From CAYXAA01 sp964462985 (GTDB lineage Bacteria; Pseudomonadota; Alphaproteobacteria; Rhizobiales; Stappiaceae): a stretch of DNA of 64,000 nt. The notes below the pieces were generated by a model that was not told the DNA's origin, did no database searches, and was given only the letters and a program-made list of their open reading frames with translations. Every line of letters starts with the position of its first letter. Within the stretch, counting starts at the first letter, position 1. A program made the position numbers and the translations under genes. This document shows, piece after piece, positions 15,691 through 24,790 of this stretch. The DNA lies in NCBI GenBank assembly GCA_964462985.1, contig CAYXAA010000007.1:62001-126000 (forward strand), in the 5' to 3' direction.

Positions 15691-16902
15691 ATGTCAGCCG
15701 AAGACGGACGCCATGCCGCAGCTGATTTGACCGGCACTTTCACCGCAACCCCGCTTGCCCGCACCGATGACAGCCTGCGGATCGACATGTTCGAGACGAT
15801 CGAGGCCGCGGCACCGGTATGGCGCGCGCTCGAGAGGGAAGCCGACGGCTGCCTCTACAACACCTTCGACTGGCTATCGGCCTGGCAGAAGCACGTCGGC
15901 GAACCGGTCGGCGTGCACCCGCTCATCATCGTCGGCTCCCGTGAAGGCAGGCCGGATCTGCTGCTTCCGCTCGGTGTTAGGCGGCGCGGCCCGCTCACGA
16001 TTGCCCGTGTTCTGGGTGACTGCCACGGCAATCAGAACACCGGGCTGACGCGGCGCGGCGTGCGGCGGCCGGATGGTCGCACCCTGTGCGATATGCTGAC
16101 CGAGGCTGCCCGGAAGGCGCAGATCGACGTTCTTGACCTGCGCCACCTGTCTGCCGGCGGGGTGTTTGACGGCAGGGCCGTGCCGCCCGTCGCTCCGAGC
16201 CCGAGCCCGATCTTCAACCTCCCGCTTCAAAGCGATTTCGATGCTCTCTTCCGCGCGCGGCGCGGCAAGGACGCGCGCAAGAAGCTGCGCAGCAAGGAGC
16301 GCAAGCTCGCGGAATCCGGTGCGATCGCCGTGGTCACCGCAACGGATGAGGCGACCGCCCGTGCCTTGCTCGATACGCTGATCCGGCAGCGCTCGGACCG
16401 TGCAGCCGCCACCGGAATTCCGACGGCGTTTGATGACCCTGCCGTGCGCGCGTTCCTGACCGACAGGCTGGTGCGAGCCACCCTGGCCGGCGACACCGCC
16501 TTCACCATTCACGCGCTCGAGGTCGGCGGCATCGTGCGCGCCACCTATGTCGGCGGGCTGCGCGACGGCCGCTACTACGCCTATTCGAACAGCATCGCGG
16601 ACGACGAGCTCAGCAGCCTCAGTCCGGGCGACATCCTCCTCAAACACCTCATCGAACGGATGTGTGATGCCGGTGCGACCTGCTTCGATTTTGGTCTCGG
16701 CGCGGAACGCTACAAGGTCGCCTGGGCCGACCCGGAGCCATTGTTCGACCTAACGCTTCCTGTTTCGGCCAGGGGTCATGCCGCGGCTGCAGCCATCCGC
16801 CTTGCGCGCTCGGCCAAGCGGACGATCAGGTCGTCGCCGCGGCTGTGGTCGCTGGTCCGCCGCCTGCGGCGCCTTCGGGCCGGCGCTGGAACAAGCGGTT
16901 AA
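15691..16902 (+). CDS. FemAB/GNAT-type acyltransferase (BioF2-like domain) of the polysaccharide locus
   Basis: 403-residue protein. The N-terminal half contains CLYNTFDWLSAWQKHVGEP, a common opening of the CelD/BioF2 GNAT group, and the C-terminal half has the GNAT fold with LRDGRYYAYSNSIADDELSSLSPGDILLKHLIE and FDFGLGAERYKVAWA near residue 333-347. The basic patch RRGKDARKKLRSKERKL (about residues 190-206) matches the same group. Proteins of this type are encoded in many exopolysaccharide loci and are thought to transfer acyl or aminoacyl groups to glycans; the actual donor and acceptor are unknown. The ATG at 15691 is preferred over a TTG at 15658. Confidence 0.82.
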   Translation: MSAEDGRHAAADLTGTFTATPLARTDDSLRIDMFETIEAAAPVWRALEREADGCLYNTFDWLSAWQKHVGEPVGVHPLIIVGSREGRPDLLLPLGVRRRGPLTIARVLGDCHGNQNTGLTRRGVRRPDGRTLCDMLTEAARKAQIDVLDLRHLSAGGVFDGRAVPPVAPSPSPIFNLPLQSDFDALFRARRGKDARKKLRSKERKLAESGAIAVVTATDEATARALLDTLIRQRSDRAAATGIPTAFDDPAVRAFLTDRLVRATLAGDTAFTIHALEVGGIVRATYVGGLRDGRYYAYSNSIADDELSSLSPGDILLKHLIERMCDAGATCFDFGLGAERYKVAWADPEPLFDLTLPVSARGHAAAAAIRLARSAKRTIRSSPRLWSLVRRLRRLRAGAGTSG

Positions 16903-16925
16903 GAAAACGCGCCCCCGTCGCAGCC

Positions 16926-19100
16926 TCACGCCGCCATGTCGCCGCGGGCCCGACCGCTGGCATCGTTGGCGCCGACACGCTCGACCACGACAGGCGCGCC
17001 GGTGTGTTCCTCGAGCATGCGCAGGGCCTGTTCCAGTTCCGGGCCGGCCGGCGAGCCGCCGGTCGCCACCACGACACGGTCGGCCATTGCAAGGATCTGG
17101 GCGCTGATCAGAGAATCGTCGATCAGGCCGAGATCGAAGAACACCTGGTCGTAGGTGTGGTCGATCGCCGCCATGACCATCTCGAACCGAGCGTTGGTCG
17201 ATAATTCGTCGTCGAGCAGCCGCCGGCCGGATTCAATAACGTGGGCGCGGGAGGCGGAATCCCGGTAAATGACGCCCGTGAAGGAAGCGGTGCCGTCAAG
17301 CAATTCGCCAAAGCCGGGCACGGCATCAGGGTCGGCAAGGTCGGGACGGACCTCAAGGAACAGCGGCAGGATGCCGCTGTCGGCCGCCTGACGCACGAGA
17401 CGGAACGCCACCTCCTGGGCCGCTTCGTCGCTGTCGACGCTGAGCACCGCGACACGGCGCGGCCGCTCATCCTGCTCGGCTGGGCGGGCGGCAGCGGCCG
17501 CTGCTGCGGACGCCGGTGCGGGATCCTGGACCGCGTGGGATGCCGCTGCCTCATGCTTACCATGTTGCGCCGACGGTGCCGCAGCTTGGGCATCATCAAC
17601 GCTCGCTTCCTCGTCGGAGACCGGCGGAGCTTCGGCAGCAGGCCTGTCACTCTCACCGCCGGCAACAACCGGGGCCGGGGGTTCGGCATAGGTCACCCTC
17701 TGCAGCGCGTTACCGGACAGGAACTGACCAAGGATGACCCAGATCGTGCCGAGCAACAGGGTCGCGAGCGTCGCGATGGCGGTGATCGCTGCGATCTTCG
17801 GCGCATAGGGCTCCAGCGGCACGTTCGCGCGCGAGATCACACGGGCATCAACCGCCAGAAATTCGGCGTTGCGCCGCATATCCGCCTCGCGATAGCGGGC
17901 GAGCAGCTGGTCGAGTTGCGATGCCTTGGCGGCTGCTTCCCTCTCCAATTCGCGGAGCCGGACCTGATCCTCGTTGGACCGTGCCGCCGCGACCTTGAGC
18001 TCGTTCAGGCTGGCATTGAGCGCTTCGACCTGTTGCTGGGCGATCTTGGCATCGTTTTCGAGCCCGATCATGATCTTGCGGGCTTCTGCGCGGATCTGCC
18101 GGTCGAAATCCTCGAGCTGCGAGGTGAGCGCGCGGATCTGCGGATGGTTCGGCAGGAGCGTCGTCGACAATTCGGCAACCCGGGCCTGCAGCGCCACCTG
18201 GCGCTCACGCAGCCGCTGGATCAGCTGCGAGTTGAGCACGTCGCTCGCCGTCTCCAGCGAGCCGCCGGAGTTGAGCAGACTGCGGATCAGCCTTGCCTTG
18301 GCTTCCGCCTCGGACTGAGCTGCCCTGGCCTCGGACAGCTGGCTGCTGAGTTCGCCAAGCTGCTGCTGATTCAGCGTCTGATTGCCGGCACCGAGCAGAA
18401 GGTCCGCGCTGGCTCGGAAATCCTCGACCTTCTTCTGAGCAGCGGCCACCTCTTCGCGCAGCCGCTCGACCTGAGGCTCCAGCGCGGTGGCGGCGAATTC
18501 GGTCGATTGCCGCTTGGCAGCCGACTGCAGCGCCAGATATTCCTCGACGATGGTGTTGGCGACCGTCGCCGCAAGCTCCGGATCCTGCGAAGAGAATTCC
18601 ACCGCGATGACCCGCGAGCCTTCGACCCGATAGACGTCGAGGTTGCGATAGAAAACCTTGAGCACCCGCTCTTCCGGCGAGGTACGGTCCGGATCGCGCA
18701 TGACGCCGAGCCCGACCAGAAGATCGGATACGAGATCTCCGCCGCTGCGGGCCTTGAACTCGGGGATGGCGGCCAGATCGAGCCGCTTGGCGACGCGGCG
18801 CGCCAGATCGCCCGAAGTCAGGAGTTGGACCTGGCTGGCGACCCCCTCCTCGTCCAGCAGGGCGCGTTCCTCTTCGACACCGCGGACATCTCCCGGGTAG
18901 ACCGAGCTCGAACTCTCGATCAGCACCTTGGCGACGCCGAGGTATTTCGCCGGCACGAACTGCAGGACGATGAAGGTGCCGATCATCACGGCAAAGGCGA
19001 CCGGAAGCAGCCACCGCATGGCGGCCCGCAAGGCACGCAACAATGCGGCGAGGTCAATCTCGACCCGCTCGTCCGCAATCGGTGCATACGGCTGGCTCAT
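16926..19100 (-). CDS. Wzz/ExoP-like polysaccharide co-polymerase with degenerate BY-kinase domain
   Basis: 724-residue inner-membrane chain-length regulator. Order: Wzz N-terminal domain with TM1 at about 30-49, a long periplasmic coiled-coil region (about 180-405), TM2 at about 436-458, an Ala/Pro-rich acidic linker (about 470-545), then a Rossmann-like cytoplasmic domain. That domain starts RRVAVLSVDSDEAAQEVAF where active BY-kinases have a Walker A P-loop; no GxxxxGKT/S is present. A Walker B-like FFDLG and the downstream ADRVVVATGG remain, but the C-terminus (GRARGDMAA) has no tyrosine cluster. It is therefore probably non-catalytic. The ATG at 19100 is preceded by GTGGAG; a TTG ten codons upstream is less likely. 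Divergent from the export lipoprotein gene. Confidence 0.9.
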   Translation of the reverse strand: MSQPYAPIADERVEIDLAALLRALRAAMRWLLPVAFAVMIGTFIVLQFVPAKYLGVAKVLIESSSSVYPGDVRGVEEERALLDEEGVASQVQLLTSGDLARRVAKRLDLAAIPEFKARSGGDLVSDLLVGLGVMRDPDRTSPEERVLKVFYRNLDVYRVEGSRVIAVEFSSQDPELAATVANTIVEEYLALQSAAKRQSTEFAATALEPQVERLREEVAAAQKKVEDFRASADLLLGAGNQTLNQQQLGELSSQLSEARAAQSEAEAKARLIRSLLNSGGSLETASDVLNSQLIQRLRERQVALQARVAELSTTLLPNHPQIRALTSQLEDFDRQIRAEARKIMIGLENDAKIAQQQVEALNASLNELKVAAARSNEDQVRLRELEREAAAKASQLDQLLARYREADMRRNAEFLAVDARVISRANVPLEPYAPKIAAITAIATLATLLLGTIWVILGQFLSGNALQRVTYAEPPAPVVAGGESDRPAAEAPPVSDEEASVDDAQAAAPSAQHGKHEAAASHAVQDPAPASAAAAAAARPAEQDERPRRVAVLSVDSDEAAQEVAFRLVRQAADSGILPLFLEVRPDLADPDAVPGFGELLDGTASFTGVIYRDSASRAHVIESGRRLLDDELSTNARFEMVMAAIDHTYDQVFFDLGLIDDSLISAQILAMADRVVVATGGSPAGPELEQALRMLEEHTGAPVVVERVGANDASGRARGDMAA

Positions 19101-19286
19101 CCCGGGCGACTCCACGCTCACGTCCAGCAAATCATCGGCTGTTAAGGTAAGCGGACGGTTAATTCCTGCCAGATGCGTGATTTAGCGGAAGGCGAACTTG
19201 CCAGCTTGCAAAAAACCCCCTGCGCGATTCACCCAAGGTTAACCACGTTGGCGGAAATTCTGGTCCGAGCAGAGCAGGAGCCTCGG

Positions 19287-19844
19287 ATGCGTTTGCGCGT
19301 GATCATCGTCGTTGCCCTCGCCCTGGCGGTTTCCGCATGCGGCGGATACCGCCGGCCGCCGACGGCATTTCACGAGATCCTGACGCAGCCTTACCGGGTC
19401 GACACCAGCGACGCGCTTCGAGTGATCGTGTTCGGCCAGGAGGATCTGTCGAACACCTATACCGTCGATGCGGCGGGCTACATCGCAATGCCGCTGATCG
19501 GCAATGTTCCCGCCCGGGGATTGACGACGCAGGAGCTGTCTGCGCAGATCGAAAGTCGCCTGCGAAGCGGATATTTGCGCGATCCCGACGTTTCTGTCGA
19601 GGTCGAGACCTATCGTCCGATCTTCGTCATGGGCGAGGTGGCCAGCGCCGGCCAATATCCCTTCGTCGCCGGCATGACGGCGCAAAACGCCGTAGCCACC
19701 GCTGGCGGCTTTACCAGCCGCGGCGAGAAGGCGACCGTCGACATCACACGCCAGATCAATGGCGAGGTCATCAGCGGCCGGGTTCCCATTACCGACCCGA
19801 TCCGCCCAGGCGACACCATCTACGTCCGCGAGCGCTTGTTCTGA
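19287..19844 (+). CDS. Polysaccharide export lipoprotein (Wza/ExoF/GumB-like)
   Basis: 185-residue outer-membrane export component. A lipoprotein signal peptide (RLRVIIVVALALAVSACGG) ends in an SAC lipobox, giving Cys18. A Poly_export domain follows (YRVDTSDALRVIVFGQEDLSNTYTVD), then one SLBB repeat (RPIFVMGEVASAGQYPFVAGMTAQNAVATAGG). The short length, without the C-terminal amphipathic helix of Wza, resembles GumB or ExoF-short forms. AGGAG precedes the ATG. It is divergent from the co-polymerase across 186 nt and starts the plus-strand biosynthetic series. No TM helix for outer-membrane crossing is visible. Confidence 0.92.
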   Translation: MRLRVIIVVALALAVSACGGYRRPPTAFHEILTQPYRVDTSDALRVIVFGQEDLSNTYTVDAAGYIAMPLIGNVPARGLTTQELSAQIESRLRSGYLRDPDVSVEVETYRPIFVMGEVASAGQYPFVAGMTAQNAVATAGGFTSRGEKATVDITRQINGEVISGRVPITDPIRPGDTIYVRERLF

Positions 19845-19961
19845 AGTCCGGACATCTGCGCAATTAACCCAAGACTCACTGCTGCCCTGTATGGTGCATA
19901 ATCGGCAAGACGGACGCAGAATGCCGTCCCGAGATCAGGCGTCGAATCAGGGAGTTCCCCG

Positions 19962-21200
19962 ATGGCCACCGTGCCCCTGCGTATCGTGCACATCGTCCGT
20001 GCACCGATCGGCGGCATCTTTCGCCATATCTCGGACTTGGCGCTGGCGCAGACCCGGGCCGGTCACAAGGTCGGCGTGATCTGCGATTCCTCGACCGGCG
20101 GCGAGTTCGAGGATCGAGCCATTGCCCGACTGGCCCCGGAGCTCGAGTTCGGCGTCGCCCGCTTCCCGATGCGGCGCCAGATCACTGTCGGCGACATCCG
20201 CGCTGCCGTCGGCGTATTCGGGCACGTCCGGCGCATCGAGCCCGACGTGCTGCATGGACACGGCGCCAAGGGAGGCGTCTACGCCCGCAGCATCGGCACC
20301 GTGATGCGGGCCAGCGGCCACAGGGTGACCCGGATCTACTGTCCGCACGGCGGCAGCCTTCACTACGACCCAAAGCGACTCGACGGCCGAACCTATTTCG
20401 CTCTGGAGCGGCTGCAGCAGCGCTTCACCGACGGGCTGGTCTTCGTCTCGGACTATGAGTACGCCGCTTATGAATCGAAGGTCGCCCGGCCGCGGATTCC
20501 GACTCGCGTGGTCTACAACGGCCTCACACCGGAGGAGTTTGCCGAAGTCCAGCCCGACGACGACGCGGCCGACTTCCTGTTCATCGGCATGCTGCGCGAT
20601 CTCAAGGGGCCGGACCTCTTCATCAAGGCCCTGCGCGAGCTGAAAGATTCCCACGGCCTGAGACCTACGGTGCTGATCGCCGGTGAGGGTTCCGACCGGC
20701 CGCGCTACGAGGCGATGATAGCCGAGTACGGCCTCGGCGCCCAGGTCACGTTCGTCGGCGTGGTGCCGGCCCGCGAGGCCTTCCGCCGCACCCGTTGCGT
20801 GGTGGTGCCCTCGCGGGCAGAGGCGATGCCTTACATCGTTCTGGAGACGGTTGCGGCCAAGGTACCCCTTATCGCGACCCGGGTCGGCGGCATTCCGGAG
20901 ATCTTTGGGCGCTATGCGGACCATCTGGTCGAACCGGGGAATGTGAAAGCGCTGGCAACGGCGATGGCGGCGGCCTACCGTGACCGCGAAGCCTCCCGGC
21001 GTTTCGCCGCCAAGCTGCGGCAGTGCCTGGCCGAGACCTTCAACGTCGAACTGATGAGCGATCGCATCACCTCTCTTTACCAGGACATCCGCGGCAACGT
21101 CGAACGCGCAGCACCGACTCCGGCACCGTCGGCACAGCTCTCCTCCTCCGAGCTGCTCGCACAAAGTGGTCGTCGGTCTTCCAACAACACCTTTGACTGA
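19962..21200 (+). CDS. Glycosyltransferase family 4
   Basis: 412-residue GT-B fold retaining glycosyltransferase. N-terminal donor/acceptor domain begins RIVHIVRAPIGGIFRHISDLA (the glycine-rich loop). The C-terminal GT4 domain starts near residue 200 (DFLFIGMLRDLKGPDLFIKAL) and has the nucleotide-sugar motif with the E-x7-E acid pair in PSRAEAMPYIVLETVAAKVP. The extra C-terminal tail (about 30 residues, Ser/Pro/Ala rich) is unusual. Within the exopolysaccharide locus it adds a sugar to the lipid-linked repeat unit; the sugar is not predictable. It overlaps the next frame only if an upstream start for that gene were used. Confidence 0.92.
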   Translation: MATVPLRIVHIVRAPIGGIFRHISDLALAQTRAGHKVGVICDSSTGGEFEDRAIARLAPELEFGVARFPMRRQITVGDIRAAVGVFGHVRRIEPDVLHGHGAKGGVYARSIGTVMRASGHRVTRIYCPHGGSLHYDPKRLDGRTYFALERLQQRFTDGLVFVSDYEYAAYESKVARPRIPTRVVYNGLTPEEFAEVQPDDDAADFLFIGMLRDLKGPDLFIKALRELKDSHGLRPTVLIAGEGSDRPRYEAMIAEYGLGAQVTFVGVVPAREAFRRTRCVVVPSRAEAMPYIVLETVAAKVPLIATRVGGIPEIFGRYADHLVEPGNVKALATAMAAAYRDREASRRFAAKLRQCLAETFNVELMSDRITSLYQDIRGNVERAAPTPAPSAQLSSSELLAQSGRRSSNNTFD

Positions 21201-21222
21201 CCCCCGTGCGAGGCGGGGCACC

Positions 21223-22782
21223 ATGACGGGTCAAGATCAGACAATGCGGCAGGCGAGCGCGGAATTCGAGGCGCCGGCAGACACCCGATCGAACGCTGGC
21301 GGTCCGCAGTCCGCCCCGCCGGATAGGGCCGGACTGTCCGAGCAGGCGCTGCAGATCGCCGACCAGTTGCGCTCGCGCACGATTTCGCCGCCCGTCCTGA
21401 TCGGCACCGTGCGCAGCCTCGATGCGGCCGCCGTGATCCTGCTCGGACTGGCAACCCTTTATGTTCATGCCGACCCTGCCGCCGGCTTTCGCCCCATCCT
21501 GTTGCTGCCGATCGCGGCGGCCACGTTGCTGTCGGCAGCGTTCTTCCAGGCGGCCGACTGCTACCAGATTCCGGTGATGCGTACGGTGCTCGCACAAAGC
21601 GCCCGCATCACCGGCGGCTGGACCATGACCTTCGCCGTCTTCATGATCTTCGATGCCTTTGGCAACTACGGTTTCGACCTACCGCCGAACTGGTTCGTGA
21701 GCTGGTATGGCGCGACACTGCTCACGCTGCTGGCCTCCCGGCTCACCCTGTCGGCCTTCGCCCGGCGCTGGACCAGGGACGGCCGCCTGGAACGACGCGC
21801 CGTGATCGTCGGCGGCGGCGAGGCGGCGGCCGATCTCATCCACGAGATCGAGGCCCAGCCCGGCAACGGCATCCGGATCTGCGGCATCTTCGATGACCGC
21901 GGCGGCGAGCGCTCGCCTCCGGTGGTTGCCGGTTATCCCAAGCTCGGCACCGTGGCCGACCTCGTCGAATTCGGCCGCGTCGCCCGGATTGACATGCTGA
22001 TCGTGACCATCCCGCTGCGAGCCGAGAAGCGACTGGCCCAGTTCATGAAGCAGCTCTGGGTGCTGCCGGTTGACATTCGTCTGTCTGCGCACACCGACAA
22101 GGTCACCTTCCGCGACCGCGCCTCGTCCTTCATCGGCACCGTGCCTTTTGTCGATGTCGTCTCGAAGCCGGTCGCAGACTGGGACGCCATCGCCAAGCGG
22201 CTGTTCGACATCGTCTTTGCCAGTGTCGCGCTGCTCGCCCTGTCGCCGATCATGCTGGCGACGGCCGTCGCGATCCGTCTCGACAGCAAGGGGCCGGTGC
22301 TTTTCCGCCAGAAGCGCTACGGCTTCAACAATGAGGTCATCGAGGTCCTGAAGTTCCGCTCGATGTACCACGAGATGGCCGATCCGCTGGCCCGGCGTGT
22401 GGTCACCAGGAACGATCCCAGGATCACGCGTGTCGGCCGCATCATCCGCAAAACCTCGATCGACGAGCTGCCGCAGCTTTTCAATGTGCTCGGCGGCTCG
22501 CTGTCGTTGGTCGGACCGCGGCCGCACGCTGTCAATGCCCATACCAACGAGCGGCTGTGGGAGCAGGTGGTCGACGGCTATTTCGCCCGCCACAAGGTCA
22601 AGCCGGGCGTTACCGGCTGGGCCCAGATCAACGGCTGGCGCGGCGAGGTCGACACGCCGGAGAAGATCCAGCGGCGGGTGGAATACGACGTATACTACAT
22701 TGAGAACTGGTCGGTGCTGTTCGACCTCTACATCCTCCTGCGCACGCCCTTTGCGCTCTTCAACACGGAGAATGCCTATTGA
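21223..22782 (+). CDS. Undecaprenyl-phosphate glucose phosphotransferase (WcaJ/ExoY-type)
   Basis: 519-residue polyisoprenyl-phosphate hexose-1-phosphate transferase that starts repeat-unit synthesis on undecaprenyl phosphate. Four N-terminal TM helices (about residues 65-165), then a CoA_binding_3/NAD-like domain (AVIVGGGEAAADLIHEIE near residue 196), one more hydrophobic segment near residue 330, and the catalytic bacterial sugar transferase domain with KRLFDIVFASVALL, VLFRQKRYGFN, LKFRSM, RKTSIDELPQLFNVL and LVGPRPHAV near residue 433. The RRVEYDVYYIENWS ending is typical of the glucose-transferring class. Start at ATG 21223 chosen for the spacing after CGAGGCGGGG. Confidence 0.93.
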   Translation: MTGQDQTMRQASAEFEAPADTRSNAGGPQSAPPDRAGLSEQALQIADQLRSRTISPPVLIGTVRSLDAAAVILLGLATLYVHADPAAGFRPILLLPIAAATLLSAAFFQAADCYQIPVMRTVLAQSARITGGWTMTFAVFMIFDAFGNYGFDLPPNWFVSWYGATLLTLLASRLTLSAFARRWTRDGRLERRAVIVGGGEAAADLIHEIEAQPGNGIRICGIFDDRGGERSPPVVAGYPKLGTVADLVEFGRVARIDMLIVTIPLRAEKRLAQFMKQLWVLPVDIRLSAHTDKVTFRDRASSFIGTVPFVDVVSKPVADWDAIAKRLFDIVFASVALLALSPIMLATAVAIRLDSKGPVLFRQKRYGFNNEVIEVLKFRSMYHEMADPLARRVVTRNDPRITRVGRIIRKTSIDELPQLFNVLGGSLSLVGPRPHAVNAHTNERLWEQVVDGYFARHKVKPGVTGWAQINGWRGEVDTPEKIQRRVEYDVYYIENWSVLFDLYILLRTPFALFNTENAY

Positions 22783-24071
22783 GCCCGGCCGCCACCGGCG
22801 CCCTTCCCCGGCCTTTGGCCGGGCGGCCGCTGCTGCGGATCGACCGCCGCCGGCTGATGAGGGCGGCGCTGTGGCTGGCGGTGTTCCTCGGCGGCTTCGT
22901 CATTGAGGAGCCCGCGCCCTACGAGCTGTTCCTCGTTTTCCTGCTGGTGGTCTGGGCGCCGGTCGGCCTCAGGCTGCGACCGGCGTTCGGCCCGATGATC
23001 GTGCTCTACCTGCTGTTCATCACCGGCGGTCTCCTTGCCACCACGCAGGCGCGCGATTTCGGTGAAGCGCTGATGTACATCACCGTTACCGGCTTCCTGG
23101 CCGTGACGGCCATGTTCTTCGCTGCGGTGGTCGCCGCGGATCACACACGGGTCGACACCATCCGCAGCGCTGTGGTGGCGAGCGCGGTCATCGTCGCCGC
23201 CCTCGGCATTCTCGGCTATTTTCACGCCTTCCCCGGCGCCGAGGTCTTCACACTCTACGACCGCGCCAAGGGCACCTTCCAGGACCCGAATGTCTTCGGA
23301 CCGTTCCTCGTGTTGCCCACGGCGCTGCTCTTGCGCGACATGCTGACGAAGCCGCTGCGCAGCGCTCTGTTGACGAGCCTGCCTCTGCTGATCCTGGTGT
23401 TCGGCGTCTTCCTGAGCTTCTCGCGCGCGGCCTGGGGCTTGCTCGTGCTGTCCGGCCTGTTGCTCTATCTCATCGTCTTCATCTGTGAGGCGCGACCAGC
23501 GCGGCGGCAGACGCTGCTGTTCCTTGCCGGCGTCGGGGTGATTGCAGCGGCCGTGCTGTTTGCAGTCGCATTGTCGTTCGATTCGATCTCCGCCATGTTT
23601 TTCGAGCGCGCCAAGCTGGTGCAGAGCTACGACGCCGCCCGCCTCGGCCGCTTCGCCCGCTACGCTCTCGGCTTCTCCATGGTGATGGATCATCCGCTCG
23701 GCCTGGGTCCGCTGGAGTTCCGCCATTATTTCCCGGAGGACGAACACAACACCTACATGAAGGCCTTCACCACCTACGGCTGGATCGGCGGACTGAGCTA
23801 CATCGCCCTCGTCGGCTGGACGATCGCACGCCTGTTCCCGCTCGCGTTCCAGCCGCGGCCCTGGCAGGCCTTCGCGCAATGCGTCTTTGCCGTCCTTGTC
23901 GGTCATGCCCTGATTTCGGCGGTCATCGATACCGACCGCTGGCGGCATCTCTACCTGCTTTACGGCGTCGCCTGGGGCATGATCGCGCTCGAGGCCGGGG
24001 TCCGGGAGCGGATTCGGCGCCGAGCAGTTGCCGGAACGGCCAGCGCTCAGCCGCATCTGATTGTGCGCTGA
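22779..24071 (+). CDS. O-antigen ligase/polymerase-like (Wzy_C) membrane protein
   Basis: About 430 residues with 10-11 hydrophobic helices and one larger loop around residues 270-330 that carries the Wzy_C signature (HPLGLGPLEFRHYF, EHNTYMKAFTTYGWIGG). This family includes exopolysaccharide polymerases and O-antigen ligases; in this locus, with an initiating transferase but no dedicated Wzx visible, polymerase is the more likely role. The start is a TTG at 22779 that overlaps the preceding stop (TTGA), with GGAG upstream; the first internal ATG is at 22857, inside conserved sequence. It is the last gene of the plus-strand series. Confidence 0.88.
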   Translation: MSPAATGALPRPLAGRPLLRIDRRRLMRAALWLAVFLGGFVIEEPAPYELFLVFLLVVWAPVGLRLRPAFGPMIVLYLLFITGGLLATTQARDFGEALMYITVTGFLAVTAMFFAAVVAADHTRVDTIRSAVVASAVIVAALGILGYFHAFPGAEVFTLYDRAKGTFQDPNVFGPFLVLPTALLLRDMLTKPLRSALLTSLPLLILVFGVFLSFSRAAWGLLVLSGLLLYLIVFICEARPARRQTLLFLAGVGVIAAAVLFAVALSFDSISAMFFERAKLVQSYDAARLGRFARYALGFSMVMDHPLGLGPLEFRHYFPEDEHNTYMKAFTTYGWIGGLSYIALVGWTIARLFPLAFQPRPWQAFAQCVFAVLVGHALISAVIDTDRWRHLYLLYGVAWGMIALEAGVRERIRRRAVAGTASAQPHLIVR

Positions 24072-24308
24072 CGCTTGCTTCCTGCCGCAATCGGCGACCG
24101 CGGAGGTTCTGTTTCCGGGCCCCCTTTTCCTGTGCATGGCTGCGACGGCCTTATCCGCAAAGTTCTGTGAGGGCGACGGCGCGGCGGTGGCCATTGGCCC
24201 TTACTGCGCGCTTGCGCCGCGGGCCCGAAGCGGCTAGGTAGATGCGGTTCGCGGCCACGCGGCATCCGGCACCCGGCCGGCCTGCCCCCCAAGAGGCCGC
24301 GCGACGGA

Positions 24309-24385
<77 letters not shown>

Positions 24386-24437
24386 ATTTCCTTTGAGAAA
24401 TCAACGCTGAGTCTCAGAGAGTCAAGTGCTCCTTGGT

Positions 24438-24578
24438 CTAGCACTCCGCTGCCCTGGCCAGCGCTTCCTCGGCCCGCCGGTTGAGCCTATTGCCTGCCAG
24501 TTCGGCGGCCAGGGCCACCTTGTGGTGTACCTCGAGGCGGACACGGAACATCATCCTGTCCGAGAAAGGAATGCCCAT
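24438..24578 (-). pseudogene. Remnant of a HicB-family antitoxin C-terminus
   Basis: A 46-codon frame whose product ends FRVRLEVHHKVALAAELAGN followed by RLNRRAEEALARAAEC. The ribbon-helix-helix tail of HicB antitoxins reads as I recall PFSGRMMLRVPPEVHAKVALAAE...GKSLNQWAEEALARAA, and the IPFSDRMM start also aligns. The N-terminal substrate-like half, about 70 residues, is absent and no hicA toxin lies nearby, so it is probably a fragment. It begins 53 nt downstream of the tRNA-Pro gene, on the opposite strand. A genuine 46-residue RHH protein is possible, but there is no ribosome site before the ATG at 24578. Confidence 0.45.
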
Positions 24579-24790
24579 TGATGTGGTTCTGCCGCCGTGT
24601 GTTGAGGTTCCCCCCAAGCATCGGCAGGCCGCAGTGTTCTTCGTTCGTGACGCATCGGGAAGGTCCGCCCGGCCACCGAAACCACAGCGTTGGACACGGG
24701 CGGCTGCCGGTAGTGGCGCCGCCGCCTGCACGGAGCCACCTGTCCGCTGGCGTTAATTGACCTGGAGGCGGGGCGACAACGAGACGCCCC

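Noticed and set aside
17241..19145. 634-codon antisense frame opposite the Wzz/ExoP-like gene
   Set aside because: High-GC shadow; the minus-strand protein is recognisable and this one is not.
19860..19961. Small leader peptide before the GT4 gene
   Set aside because: No start with ribosome site and no conserved reading frame.
22776..24194. 472-codon antisense frame opposite the Wzy_C-like gene
   Set aside because: Low-complexity Glu/Gln/Arg product characteristic of a shadow frame.
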